Numbered from the stretch's first letter, positions 1-7,983 are shown. The stretch is 64,000 nucleotides of DNA from Bdellovibrio sp. KM01 (GCF_013752535.1 NZ_CP058348.1:620001-684000), one strand, 5' to 3'. A program made the numbers and translations. Notes: generated by a model from the letters alone, not told the origin.

Positions 1-387
1 CAACAGGCGGCGAGAGTCAGGATTCTTTTTGATTTGCTCAACCACGTTCGTGATTTGATCGATCGTACGACCGTCAGCAGTTTCCCAAGATCTCCATTGC
101 TTGCCATACACCGGGCCCAAGTTGCCGTTTTCATCAGCCCACTCGTCCCAGATCGTCACTTTGTTGTCTTTCAAATACTGGATATTTGTTTCACCTTTTA
201 GGAACCACAAAAGCTCATGAAAGATCGAACGCGTATGAAGCTTTTTTGTCGTCAAAAGAGGAAAGCCTTTTTGCAAATCAAAGCGCATTTGATAACCGAA
301 TGTGGAAATCGTACCCGTACCGGTGCGGTCTTCTTTCTTAGTTCCGTTGTCTAAAACGAATTTCATAAGATCGTGATATTGTTGCAT
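1..387 (-). CDS. thyA: Thymidylate synthase, N-terminal 129 residues (3' end outside window)
   Basis: Makes dTMP from dUMP with methylene-tetrahydrofolate in the cytoplasm. The visible protein starts [15 protein letters not shown] and carries the family blocks [23 protein letters not shown] and [10 protein letters not shown], which match ThyA closely. The catalytic cysteine lies further on, outside the window. The ATG at 385-387 is preceded on the minus strand by AGAGGTT, a fair ribosome site. The gene is divergent from the next one. Family identification is secure; the gene is cut by the window edge. Confidence 0.96.
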   Translation of the reverse strand, partial: MQQYHDLMKFVLDNGTKKEDRTGTGTISTFGYQMRFDLQKGFPLLTTKKLHTRSIFHELLWFLKGETNIQYLKDNKVTIWDEWADENGNLGPVYGKQWRSWETADGRTIDQITNVVEQIKKNPDSRRLL

Positions 388-673
388 AAGAACCTCTGTG
401 ACGTGCGCGAAAAGCGCGGTGATGTCTCTAGTGTATTGTGTGGGTTCGAGTTGTCTAGCGGAGCACATCGCAGCAAGTGAGATTCTTGGGTGATGACTAG
501 AGGCATAACATGAGGGGGATGACCTTTTGTTTCATGGAGCGAAACCACTGGAACAGCCGCAGAGGGGCCATTGCCTATGTTTTTTACAGGTGGACAGTTC
601 CCAGCGCGAAGGATTTGCAGTTCAGCGGGGGCACAGGAGTTGTAAGGGAAAGCGCAGGTGAAGGAGAATCCCG
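388..673. other. Intergenic region between divergent genes
   Basis: No convincing gene. Open frames here overlap each other and lack ribosome sites. A short GCGC..GCGC inverted repeat lies near 398-413. It should hold the divergent promoters for thyA and the gene at 674, but no clear -35/-10 pair stands out. Confidence 0.4.
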
Positions 674-1384
674 ATGTCTCGCTATCATGAACCCCTGGTA
701 TATACGATAACGATTGCCTTTGTGGCAGGCATTATCTGGATTGCTGAAAAGACCAAAGGCCCTGCGGTGGGTCCCGTCGCAGTTGCTGCGAAAGTGGAAG
801 CTATTCACTTCTCTCAATCTAAAACTTCATCTCTTTTAAAACCACAGGCGACTAAAAAAGGAGTTGTGGGATTTGATCCCGCATTGGTTCTTTTGGATCA
901 AGAAGTTGCAGGTCTTTTAAAAGGTCGTCGTGACTGGAAGCAACGCGAGCCCATTGTGCGTGCACAACTGGAAAACCTTTCGATGACGGAACTAACGACT
1001 TTGGCGGCGAAAGCTGTCGATACTTCCGCAAACATGAGCGAGCGCCAAATGAGTGTTTACCTTTTAAGTCTTGCGGGGCTTCGTGCTCACAATGCTTTAT
1101 TTGATATCGTTAAGACGCCATATTCCGCTCCTAAGACAGTGGCAAAATTGAAATTCTCTCAAGATGAAATGTCTTTACGAGTAAGGGCTCTTCAAGCTTT
1201 GGATCAATTGGCATTTCTAAATCCGGCACAGCTTCAAAAAACCATGAAGATCGTGATGAAATCGCCGGCAAGTCCTCAACTTAAAAACTACGCGCAAATC
1301 AGCTTGAACGGAATTACTCATGGTCAACCTGGAAAACTCTCACACTGGCTGAACCAAACAGTCGCATCTGCTGGAGATCAATAA
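674..1384 (+). CDS. Hypothetical protein with N-terminal membrane anchor
   Basis: A 236-residue protein that I cannot assign to a family. Residues about 8-24 (VYTITIAFVAGIIWIAE) form a single hydrophobic segment, so it is probably anchored in the inner membrane with the rest in the periplasm. The remainder is alpha-helical and resembles a helical-repeat fold (LSMTELTTLAAKAV..., LRVRALQALDQLAFLNP). The start is supported by AAGGAG at 660-665. Its stop overlaps the start of the next small gene by one base, so the two are probably translated together. Confidence 0.7.
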   Translation: MSRYHEPLVYTITIAFVAGIIWIAEKTKGPAVGPVAVAAKVEAIHFSQSKTSSLLKPQATKKGVVGFDPALVLLDQEVAGLLKGRRDWKQREPIVRAQLENLSMTELTTLAAKAVDTSANMSERQMSVYLLSLAGLRAHNALFDIVKTPYSAPKTVAKLKFSQDEMSLRVRALQALDQLAFLNPAQLQKTMKIVMKSPASPQLKNYAQISLNGITHGQPGKLSHWLNQTVASAGDQ

Positions 1385-1518
1385 TGAAAGTGAAAATTGC
1401 TTATACTCTTTTTGTTTTGATGTGTTTAGGAATGGGATATTTTCACGGAAAATCCTCTGCCATTGTTGACAACCAATTGAGAGACCAAGTACAACATACG
1501 GTATCTGTTAGGGAGTAG
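1384..1518 (+). CDS. Small secreted or membrane protein, 44 residues
   Basis: Starts on the ATG that shares a base with the upstream TAA (TAATG). The protein MKVKIAYTLFVLMCLGMGYFHG... has a basic start and one hydrophobic stretch (residues 5-20), followed by a short polar tail ending VSVRE. It is too short for family assignment. Its last codons and stop (AGG GAG TAG) fall inside the conserved 5' end of the manganese riboswitch that follows, so the RNA element and the reading frame share sequence. Support is the tight coupling and membrane-like composition only. Confidence 0.5.
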   Translation: MKVKIAYTLFVLMCLGMGYFHGKSSAIVDNQLRDQVQHTVSVRE

Positions 1519-1630
1519 TTGGTTTGTTTTAGTTATAAACTAAGGCAAAGGCTTAAGCCGACATACTGAGATCTGATCCTGAATTAAGGCAGACTCCGGT
1601 TTAAGCGCAAAGATCATCCGATCTAAGTTA
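1500..1630 (+). promoter_or_regulatory. yybP-ykoY manganese riboswitch
   Basis: Three conserved blocks of this Mn2+ aptamer occur in order: GGGAGTAG at 1511-1518, GCCGACATACTGAG at about 1557-1570 and GGCAGACTCCGG at about 1587-1598. A strong intrinsic terminator follows directly, and the next gene is a TMEM165/GDT1-type exporter, one of the classes this riboswitch is known to control. Inference: Mn2+ binding prevents terminator formation and switches the exporter on. Edges are approximate because the P1 helix was not folded by computation. Confidence 0.85.
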
Positions 1631-1702
1631 ACGAGACTGACACGAGTGCTACTGCATTCCGAAATTTATCGGAGCAGCAACACCGTGTGGTCTCGTTTTT
1701 TC
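1631..1702 (+). terminator. Riboswitch expression-platform terminator
   Basis: A long hairpin pairs ACGAGAC..ACACG (1631-1643) with CGTGT..TCTCGT (1684-1696). An inner stem TCCGA/TCGGA and GCTACTGC/GCAGC lies between, and a run of six T follows (1696-1701). It lies between the aptamer and the exporter gene and is the obvious transcription-attenuation element. Confidence 0.85.
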
Positions 1703-1738
1703 GTTTAACGAGCCACCGGTTTAAAACTGGAGGGCTTC

Positions 1739-2290
1739 GTGGAAGCAATCATCAATTCATTCTTGTTAGTGGCCGCAACCGAGATGGGTGACAAAACCCA
1801 GTTGCTCGCATTAGTCCTGGCTATGCGCTTTAAAAAGCCCTGGACGATCATGGCGGGGATTTTGGTGGCGACGATAGCCAACCACCTGTTCGCAGCGTGG
1901 GCAGGGGAGGCGATCGCTTCTTTTGTTTCTCCTGAAATTTTAAAATTGATTCTTGCGATAACATTCTTTGGTTTTGCAATCTGGATTCTAATTCCTGACA
2001 AGGACGACAGCGACGAAAATAAAATGCGCGCGAATCCTTTTCTGACAACATTGATTCTATTTTTTGTGGCCGAGGTCGGCGACAAAACGCAATTGTCGAC
2101 GGTGGCTCTGGCCGCAAAATATCAAAACATCTGGTTGGTCACTTTCGGGACAACTTTGGGGATGTTGTTCTCTGACGGTTTGGCGGTGTTTTTCGGAGAG
2201 AAATTACTTCGTAAAATATCGATGAAATGGGTGCACATCGTGTCTGCATTAATCTACGTCGCATTTGGTATCGGTATTCTTATCAGTTAA
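1739..2290 (+). CDS. TMEM165/GDT1 (UPF0016) family manganese exporter
   Basis: Inner-membrane protein of 183 residues, predicted to export Mn2+ (the family includes MneA and yeast Gdt1). It has the family's two inverted halves, each with the E-x-G-D-K-T signature: EMGDKTQLLALVLA near residue 16 and EVGDKTQLSTVALA near residue 112. Six hydrophobic helices are visible. It starts with GTG at 1739 behind GGAGG (1729-1733). The upstream Mn2+ riboswitch and terminator give direct regulatory support for the substrate. Confidence 0.9.
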   Translation: MEAIINSFLLVAATEMGDKTQLLALVLAMRFKKPWTIMAGILVATIANHLFAAWAGEAIASFVSPEILKLILAITFFGFAIWILIPDKDDSDENKMRANPFLTTLILFFVAEVGDKTQLSTVALAAKYQNIWLVTFGTTLGMLFSDGLAVFFGEKLLRKISMKWVHIVSALIYVAFGIGILIS

Positions 2291-2304
2291 CTATGTCTGA
2301 GTTT

Positions 2305-2351
2305 TAATCTCCTTGTTTACAACGCCTAAGGGCTAGGAAATAAGGAGATTA
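2305..2351 (+). repeat. Inverted repeat in the leader of the RRM gene
   Basis: TAATCTCCTT (2305-2314) and AAGGAGATTA (2342-2351) are perfect inverted repeats. A small CCTA/TAGG stem lies inside. No T run follows, so it is not a normal terminator. The CTCCTT arm could also pair with the AAGGAGG ribosome site of the RRM gene at about 2529-2535, giving two exclusive structures. Confidence 0.6.
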
Positions 2352-2539
2352 TTACATCTCACATCGGTGGTGTTCGATTTGGCCAAATAGATGGATCGAT
2401 TCTGTTTATTACAGAGTCGGCTATATCTAGTTCGTTCTATGTGTGGTCTACTGAATTCACTATTTCGTCGTTCTCTTAGTTCATTAGATTCCCTTTTGTC
2501 CTTTTTGTGAATGGCCCCTAGCTTTATAAGGAGGCAAAA

Positions 2540-2872
2540 ATGGGAAAAAAAATATACGTAGGCAATCTTAGCTTTAATGTGGACTCTGACCAATTGACGA
2601 GCACATTCTCTGAGTTCGGCACTGTTGAGTCTGCTAACATCATTACCGACCGTGATACTGGTCGCAGCAAAGGCTTCGCCTTTGTTGAAATGTCTTCTGA
2701 TTCAGAAGCAACTGCTGCAATCGATAAATTGAATGGTATGGATCTTGGCGGTCGCGCTATGAACATTTCTGAAGCGAAACCTCAAGCTCCGCGCACTGGC
2801 GGCGGCGGCGGTGGTGGATTCCGTGGTAACTCTCGCGGTGGTTTCGGCTCTGGCTCTCGTCGTTCTTACTAA
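2540..2872 (+). CDS. RRM-domain RNA-binding protein with glycine-rich tail
   Basis: A 110-residue single-RRM protein. RNP2 is IYVGNL (residues 5-10) and RNP1 is KGFAFVEM (44-51), each with the aromatic residues that stack on RNA. The tail from about residue 86 is Gly/Arg/Ser-rich (GGGGGGGFRG..., ending GSRRSY). This matches the bacterial Rbp family known from cyanobacteria, where members respond to cold and bind mRNA. A perfect AAGGAGG precedes the ATG. About 250 bases of untranslated sequence with a strong hairpin lie upstream, suggesting control at the RNA level. The target RNAs are unknown. Confidence 0.9.
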   Translation: MGKKIYVGNLSFNVDSDQLTSTFSEFGTVESANIITDRDTGRSKGFAFVEMSSDSEATAAIDKLNGMDLGGRAMNISEAKPQAPRTGGGGGGGFRGNSRGGFGSGSRRSY

Positions 2873-2893
2873 TCGTTAGTAGTTGTTGTTGTG

Positions 2894-2928
2894 ACGGACT
2901 TGCTGTTGAGGTGGGTCCGTTTTTTTTT
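2894..2928 (+). terminator. Intrinsic terminator after RRM gene
   Basis: ACGGAC (2894-2899) pairs with GTCCGT (2915-2920), followed by a run of T to 2928. It separates the RRM gene from infA. Confidence 0.85.
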
Positions 2929-2940
2929 ATTGGAGTAATA

Positions 2941-3162
2941 ATGGCAAAAGATGATTTGTTGATGATTGAAGGTAAGGTTTCCGATCTAAAGGGTGGTGGT
3001 GTCTATTTCATCACTTTGGAAAATGGTATCGATGTCAAAGCCAAACTGTGTGGCAAAATGAAGAGATTCAATATTAAGGTTGTTGTGGGTGACCGAGTGA
3101 CGGTCAGTGTTTCTCCTTACGATCCGACGCATGGTTTGATCACTCACAGATTTAGAGTTTAA
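2941..3162 (+). CDS. infA: Translation initiation factor IF-1
   Basis: The 73-residue protein MAKDDLLMIEGKVSDLKGG... is a single S1/OB-fold domain with the IF-1 core (LENGIDVKAKLCGKMKRFNIKVVVGDRVTVSVSPYD). It binds the 30S A site during initiation. An upstream in-frame ATG at 2911 lies inside the previous terminator and has no ribosome site, so the start at 2941 behind TTGGAG is preferred. The next gene begins immediately after its stop. Confidence 0.93.
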   Translation: MAKDDLLMIEGKVSDLKGGGVYFITLENGIDVKAKLCGKMKRFNIKVVVGDRVTVSVSPYDPTHGLITHRFRV

Positions 3163-3357
3163 GTGAGTGAAGTAAAAAAACATTGCCGAAATATGAACCA
3201 CGGCAAATCAAATCCTCCCGTCAGTTATTGTCCTAATTGTGGTGAAAAGTTTAAATCTGGTATGGTTCGCTCCTGCGATCGCAGTAAGCATCTTGAGCGT
3301 CGCAAGCAGGGTGGTCTTTTTTGTTGTGATTGTGGCAAGGACTTTAAGACTCTATAG
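3163..3357 (+). CDS. Small zinc-ribbon protein coupled to infA
   Basis: A 64-residue protein beginning at a GTG that directly follows the infA stop. It has two CxxC knuckles, CPNCGEKF (residues 23-30) and CCDCGKDF (54-61), plus an N-terminal C-x-N-M-N-H-G element and a basic middle (RSCDRSKHLERRKQGG). This is a typical small nucleic-acid or protein-binding zinc ribbon. It is probably co-translated with IF-1. I know no function for it. Confidence 0.65.
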   Translation: MSEVKKHCRNMNHGKSNPPVSYCPNCGEKFKSGMVRSCDRSKHLERRKQGGLFCCDCGKDFKTL

Positions 3358-3409
3358 AGTGTTTTGCCCTTTGACAGTTTCGACCAAGAAACGGCACCCC
3401 TATTCAAGG

Positions 3410-3438
3410 TCCCGAATGATGTGTGTCTCAATTCGGGA
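3410..3438. repeat. Inverted repeat
   Basis: TCCCGAAT (3410-3417) and ATTCGGGA (3431-3438) form a perfect 8-bp stem with a 13-base loop, downstream of the zinc-ribbon gene. No T run follows. It may be a weak terminator or a protein-binding site. Confidence 0.45.
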
Positions 3439-3537
3439 ATTCAAAGTTAAGAACAAATAAGTTCAACTCCCAAGCGATTTGCTTTGCTTCCCTGGTGGTA
3501 CTCCCTTTGCATTTTAATATGGCATTGAGGAGATTTT

Positions 3538-4347
3538 ATGAATAAGGTTTCTTATTATTTCGCAGCACTTATTTTGGGTTTCACGATGTCGGCTCAGGCG
3601 CAATCTGGAGCTCGCACGAAATTCACTCCTTCTTACGCACAGGACGAAGTCCAAGCTGCAAATGAAATGTCGTCCGAAACGACAATGTCTCAACGTATGG
3701 AGGTTTTAGCGCCACGTACGATTCCAAATCCTTGGGTTACTCTTGAACCAACAGTTGGTTATATCAGTTCCACATTTAATGGTATCGAAGGTATCGGTGG
3801 CGCTTCTGTTGATTTTGCGGAGCGTATGCAAACGGGTGTTGGAGTTTTAATTGGTCGCGGTATGTGGCAATTTGAAACGGGTTTGTTGTATTCCACTCGT
3901 GGTGGAAAATTGACAAACCTGACGGAAACAACTTCTTACGGTACTAGAACAGCAAACTGGGATGTTAAAGTTAACTATTTCGATATTCCGTTAGTAGCGC
4001 GTTTGTCTTTAATGCATTCTTCCAGATCCCACTTCTTTTTCCGCGGCGGACTTGTTGTTGGTATTTTGGATAAGGCCTGGGCAAGTGGTGAGCAGACTTC
4101 GGTGTCCGCCTATGGAGTTTCAAGCCAATCTCTTTATCAGGACGGCGATGACTTTTTTAACTCTACAGATATTCGTGGCGTTTTGGGTGCGGGTTACGAC
4201 TGGAAGTTTTCTCGTCGTGTAGGTTTGGTGGCCCAAGCTGAAGTTCAACAAAGCGTATCGAAAGTAAATACAGATAATTTTTTGTCTGGCAAAGACGTCT
4301 ACAACATGGGCGCCGGCGTAAGCCTGGGATTAACTTTCAAACTCTAA
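3538..4347 (+). CDS. Outer-membrane beta-barrel protein
   Basis: A 269-residue protein with a signal peptide (MNKVSYYFAALILGFTMSAQA, cut near residue 21). After a polar linker it shows alternating beta strands from about residue 68 (WVTLEPTVGYISS..., QFETGLLYST..., VGLVAQAEVQQ) and ends in FKL, as expected of an OmpA/OmpX-like barrel of about eight strands. The ribosome site is GAGGAG before 3538. No specific function can be read. A repeat of the GGTACGG family begins at the base after its stop codon. Confidence 0.75.
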   Translation: MNKVSYYFAALILGFTMSAQAQSGARTKFTPSYAQDEVQAANEMSSETTMSQRMEVLAPRTIPNPWVTLEPTVGYISSTFNGIEGIGGASVDFAERMQTGVGVLIGRGMWQFETGLLYSTRGGKLTNLTETTSYGTRTANWDVKVNYFDIPLVARLSLMHSSRSHFFFRGGLVVGILDKAWASGEQTSVSAYGVSSQSLYQDGDDFFNSTDIRGVLGAGYDWKFSRRVGLVAQAEVQQSVSKVNTDNFLSGKDVYNMGAGVSLGLTFKL

Positions 4348-4458
4348 GGTACGGACACACTTTCTCCATCCTTTGCCCTGAAAATAAAAAAACCACAGCT
4401 TTTTAGGCTGTGGTTTTTTTGTTTTCCACTCATTGAATGGAGAAAGTGTGTCCGTACC
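4348..4458. repeat. Palindromic repeat, GGTACGG family, copy 1 (terminator inside)
   Basis: A perfect 22-bp inverted repeat: GGTACGGACACACTTTCTCC plus AT at 4348-4369 and its exact complement at 4437-4458. It starts directly after the TAA of the barrel gene. A bidirectional terminator lies between the arms. The same arms recur at 49060-49119. Next to it CGTACCTTCGGCG is repeated directly at 4453-4465 and 4472-4484. Confidence 0.85.
4384..4420. terminator. Bidirectional terminator between barrel gene and hpt
   Basis: ACCACAGC (4392-4399) pairs with GCTGTGGT (4407-4414), flanked by an A run on the left and a T run on the right. It can stop transcription from both converging genes. It sits exactly inside the 22-bp inverted repeat. 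Confidence 0.85.
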
Positions 4459-4489
4459 TTCGGCGTCGGCGCGTACCTTCGGCGCGACC

Positions 4490-5020
4490 TTATTGGAAGT
4501 TTTGAACTTGCGCGATGTAGGGAAGATTGCGGTAGTAACCTTGGTAGTCCAAACCATAACCAACAACGAAGTCGTTCGGGATCTTGAAACCAACGTGGTC
4601 AACGTCACATTTAACTTTCAAAGCGTCTGGTTTTTCAAGCAATGCGATAGTCGTCAAAGATTTAGGTTTGCGAGACATGATAGAGTTTTTCAAGTAGTTC
4701 ATTGTAAGACCCGTATCAACGATGTCTTCCACCAGGATCACGTGTTGGTTTTCGATGGGGCTGGCCAAATCCAAAGTCACTTTCACTTCGCCAGAAGAAG
4801 AAGTGCCACCGTGGTAAGAAGCCACACCAAAGAATTCGCAAGTGATGTCAGCATTGATAGATCTGATCAGGTCAGAGTAGAACATGAACGAACCCTTCAA
4901 GACGCAGATCGCGATGACCTTTTCGTTTTTGAATTGTTTCGTCAAGATTTCGCCCAGCTCTTTAACTTTGAGTTGGATTTTTTCTTCAGAGATATAAGGC
5001 TTCAAAGTTAAATTCGTCAT
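4490..5020 (-). CDS. hpt: Hypoxanthine phosphoribosyltransferase
   Basis: A 176-residue purine salvage enzyme that makes IMP or GMP from hypoxanthine or guanine plus PRPP. The PRPP-binding loop is VILVEDIVDTGLTM (about residues 94-107). The family blocks VLKGSFMFYSDLIR and DFVVGYGLDYQGYYRNLPYI are both present. AGGAG lies before the ATG. It lies nine bases behind the UPRT-like gene, in a salvage operon. Confidence 0.93.
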   Translation of the reverse strand: MTNLTLKPYISEEKIQLKVKELGEILTKQFKNEKVIAICVLKGSFMFYSDLIRSINADITCEFFGVASYHGGTSSSGEVKVTLDLASPIENQHVILVEDIVDTGLTMNYLKNSIMSRKPKSLTTIALLEKPDALKVKCDVDHVGFKIPNDFVVGYGLDYQGYYRNLPYIAQVQNFQ

Positions 5021-5029
5021 GGGGAACTC

Positions 5030-5821
5030 CTAAACAAATGAATTATTCATGATCTCGCCGAAACCACCGCCGCCAGGAACGATGTATTGATGATCGTTCA
5101 GGCCGCGCTCCTGATCCCAGAATTGGCCCGGTTTTGCATCTAAAACTGCCTGAGGGGATAGGCCACGGTCAAGTCTTAAGGCATAGATTACGACCTCTGG
5201 ATGAGATCCTAACAAATTCTTCAAGTACTCAGGGGTTATGATCAGGTTTAAGGCGATAAATTTTTTAGCCGGGCCTTCAATGTGCTGCTTATAGTGATTA
5301 ATGGCATGGATCATCGTATTGCCCGTGGCGCCCATTGGATCTGGCAGAATCACGCAGGCATCCTTCACGTCGCCACCGATCTTCATGCCGCCAAATTCAG
5401 CTCCCGTCACGGTGTGTTTGCTGTCTGTCATGCGGGCTGAAAAGATGTGGTCTTGGCGAACATTTTTAGCCGGTAGGGCGAAATGCAGAAAGTTATAACA
5501 GATATGGCTTGGGTAAGTTCCTGCGCGGGCCAGGTTCACACTGACAGCCTTTTGGGGTTGAGCAATTCGGTGTCCGTGCAACAGCTTATCGGGATGAGCT
5601 TCTGTCATACGTGTGGGCTGAGTGAATGCTTCGCGATCAAATTCGTTATTTACCGTGATTGAAATCAAATGAGTGTAAAGGACTTCCACGATGCGATTGA
5701 TTTCAGGTTGAAAGCAATCCGGGGAGCAGGCTTTAGCCAACAAGCCACTTAAAAACGGGCTGTCGATCAAGTGAACGCGGGGACCGTAATGGTGTTCTAA
5801 TTCTTGTTGAAATTGAGCCAT
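5030..5821 (-). CDS. Uracil phosphoribosyltransferase-like protein
   Basis: A 263-residue protein of the UPRT branch of the phosphoribosyltransferases. The PRPP loop is seen in DPMGATGNTM (compare DPMLATG in Upp). The C-terminal uracil-binding region YIVPGGGGFGEIMNNSF resembles YIVPGLGDAGDR. It is longer than typical Upp (about 209 residues) and its N-terminal part diverges, so substrate use is uncertain. The ATG at 5821 is preferred over the GTG at 5833 because AAAGG lies at the right distance. It is followed by hpt, which fits nucleobase salvage, a plausible role in a predator that digests prey nucleic acids. Confidence 0.75.
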   Translation of the reverse strand: MAQFQQELEHHYGPRVHLIDSPFLSGLLAKACSPDCFQPEINRIVEVLYTHLISITVNNEFDREAFTQPTRMTEAHPDKLLHGHRIAQPQKAVSVNLARAGTYPSHICYNFLHFALPAKNVRQDHIFSARMTDSKHTVTGAEFGGMKIGGDVKDACVILPDPMGATGNTMIHAINHYKQHIEGPAKKFIALNLIITPEYLKNLLGSHPEVVIYALRLDRGLSPQAVLDAKPGQFWDQERGLNDHQYIVPGGGGFGEIMNNSFV

Positions 5822-5866
5822 GATGCCTTTCACGCGAACTCGGGTGAGAGGTCTTCAGGTCGAGGA

Positions 5867-6886
5867 CTATTTGTTGTCGTATTCGACGAAGATCACGAAT
5901 TCGCTTTCGCCTGCTCTGAATTGAGGAGAACGCAGAATTTTGTATACATCAATGGCAGCCAACTCGTCATCATTTTCAAGATTTGACTGAGGAGGCATGA
6001 CGCCAGCCATGAAAAAGCCAGTTTCCGGGCTGATCTCAAATATAGCGGGGAAGGACTTTCTTTGAATTTCGAAGCCACCGGTTGGACCGGCTTCTTTCCA
6101 GGTTCTTTGGATTTCTAAATTACCACGCAAGCTTGCGCCATCTGTGTCCGCAATTTCAATGAATGTCGTGTGACCGAACTCAACCGAAGGGTTGGTGCGA
6201 TCTTTTAGACCATATGACCATTGCAAAGTTTTGCTGGTGTCTAAATTGCGTTCTTCTTTGTGCAGGATTTTAATCCCTGGAGTTTGCAGTCGTTTATTAA
6301 GACCAGGGATGATTCCGGCAGAGTAGTCTGCAAAGTTCATGAATTGGCCGGTGCCGCGACTCGCATCCATCAAGCGACCCAAAGCCGGGCGCGCAACTTC
6401 CGCGTAAATAACCGTCAAGTGAGGTCCCGAACCTTTGGTTGCGACAGCACGATTTTCTTTTTCTACAGCTCTTGCCGCAGTCAAGGCCTTGCTAACCTCA
6501 TCGTTCGCATCAGTGCTTGAAGCAGTAGTTGTAACAGTAGTTGCACCATTTGCTGATGTTTCCGTAACACTGCTTGCGACCATCGCCACTTGTGGTTCTG
6601 GAGCTGCCGGTGGTGGAGGAGGAAGGTTCTTAGAAGAATTCACCTGAACCATAGGGCGCGCTTTGCTGGCAACGTTCATCGTGTTGGATTGATTGTTTTG
6701 ATAAAGGTAAAAACCACCAACGCCAACAAGTGCTGCTAGTAAAGCGACGTGAACAACAGGATTTTTAATGAATGTTTGATACCAAGGTGCTGCTTGTGGT
6801 TTAAAGCTTTCCATATCGACGCCACATTGAGCGCAATATTTATCTTGAGGTTGTTGAAAGCCACAGCGAGGACACGTTACCAGCAT
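5867..6886 (-). CDS. Zinc-ribbon membrane protein of unknown function
   Basis: A 339-residue protein. It begins with a cytoplasmic zinc ribbon (CPRCGFQQPQDKYCAQCG, residues 5-22), followed by a membrane helix (about residues 46-63), a Pro/Ala/Thr-rich linker and a C-terminal extracytoplasmic domain of about 190 residues (HLTVIYAEVARPALGRL... to VIFVEYDNK) that I do not recognise. The zinc_ribbon-TM layout resembles bacterial regulators that sense on one side and report on the other. First gene of the minus-strand run leading to the UPRT-like gene and hpt; divergent from rsmH. Confidence 0.7.
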   Translation of the reverse strand: MLVTCPRCGFQQPQDKYCAQCGVDMESFKPQAAPWYQTFIKNPVVHVALLAALVGVGGFYLYQNNQSNTMNVASKARPMVQVNSSKNLPPPPPAAPEPQVAMVASSVTETSANGATTVTTTASSTDANDEVSKALTAARAVEKENRAVATKGSGPHLTVIYAEVARPALGRLMDASRGTGQFMNFADYSAGIIPGLNKRLQTPGIKILHKEERNLDTSKTLQWSYGLKDRTNPSVEFGHTTFIEIADTDGASLRGNLEIQRTWKEAGPTGGFEIQRKSFPAIFEISPETGFFMAGVMPPQSNLENDDELAAIDVYKILRSPQFRAGESEFVIFVEYDNK

Positions 6887-6996
6887 CGAAAATTTTTTCC
6901 TTTTGTTAATTAGAAAAAGCCTTATAAATAGGCTAATTCAAAGCTTCTTGACGGTCCACCGAATTGTTCATACCTTGAAATTCTAGGAAGATAACG

Positions 6997-7983
6997 ATGA
7001 AAAAATATAAGCCCGGCACCGGTGAAAAAATCGAACGTACAGAGGAAATCATCCCGCCAAAGGTCGAGCTTCCTGTCGAGTTTTCCCCTGAACATTACCC
7101 GGTAATGTTGCAAGAAGTGCTTGCGGCTTTCTATCCGTACAGAGGGAAAAAAGACGTTTCTTATTTTGATGGAACTTTCGGTCGCGGCGGTCACTACATG
7201 GCCGTGAAATATACCGTTCCCGCGATGAAGGCCACAGTCATGGACCAAGATCTAGCTGCCGTGAAATACGGAAATGAACGATTCAAGACTGAAGTCGAGA
7301 ACGGTGCACTTCGCATAATCCATGGAAATTTCTCGCAATTTTCAGATCACAATCTGAAAAACTTTGATATGATGCTCTTAGATCTAGGTGTGAGCTCACC
7401 GCAGTTAGACCAGGCCGAACGAGGCTTTAGTTTTTACCACGATGGTCCACTAGATATGCGAATGAATCAGCAGCAAGGTTTGACGGCTGAGGTGCTTGTG
7501 AATACGGCAACAGAGGAAGATCTCATTCGAATCTTTAAAGAGTACGGCGAAGTTTATCGCCCCTCTCGCGTTGTCCGTGCGATCGTGAATGATCGCAAAA
7601 CAAAAGCATTTCAAACAACCGCACAACTTGCAGGTTTGATCGAACGTGTGGATGGTTGGCAGGTAAAAGGCCATCATCCAGCGACGAAGTACTTTATGGC
7701 TTTGCGTTTAGCAGTGAATTCAGAGCTGGAAGTTGTCGGCGAAACGATTCCTCAAATGATCCAGGCATTGAAGCCCGGTGGTCGTTTGGCGGTGATCACG
7801 TTCCATTCGTTAGAAGATAGAATTGTTAAAAACATCTTCCGTGATTCTGAAGAATTCGGCAGATCTGTTTATAAAAAAGTAGTCGTTCCATCTCAGGAAG
7901 AGCTGGATTTGAACTCTCGATCGCGTTCGGCGAAGTTGAGAGTTTTCGAGAGGAGTGCTCAGGATGAGCAAGGAAAACTTTAG
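6997..7983 (+). CDS. rsmH: 16S rRNA m4C1402 methyltransferase RsmH (MraW)
   Basis: A 328-residue SAM-dependent methyltransferase and first gene of the dcw cluster. Family blocks are HYPVMLQEVL, FDGTFGRGGHY (SAM site), LLDLGVSSPQLD, GFSFYHDGPLDMRM and ITFHSLEDRIVK. The first 31 residues, before the usual EHxPV start, are an extra basic/acidic tail. AGGAAG lies before the ATG. No mraZ precedes it; the upstream neighbour is divergent. Its end overlaps ftsL by 20 bases. Confidence 0.95.
   Translation: MKKYKPGTGEKIERTEEIIPPKVELPVEFSPEHYPVMLQEVLAAFYPYRGKKDVSYFDGTFGRGGHYMAVKYTVPAMKATVMDQDLAAVKYGNERFKTEVENGALRIIHGNFSQFSDHNLKNFDMMLLDLGVSSPQLDQAERGFSFYHDGPLDMRMNQQQGLTAEVLVNTATEEDLIRIFKEYGEVYRPSRVVRAIVNDRKTKAFQTTAQLAGLIERVDGWQVKGHHPATKYFMALRLAVNSELEVVGETIPQMIQALKPGGRLAVITFHSLEDRIVKNIFRDSEEFGRSVYKKVVVPSQEELDLNSRSRSAKLRVFERSAQDEQGKL

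Noticed and set aside
510..710. 66-codon frame before the gene at 674
   Set aside because: It overlaps the better supported gene, lacks a ribosome site and its composition is not protein-like.
4433..5011. Long open frame opposite hpt
   Set aside because: It is antisense to a clear HPRT gene and has no family features.
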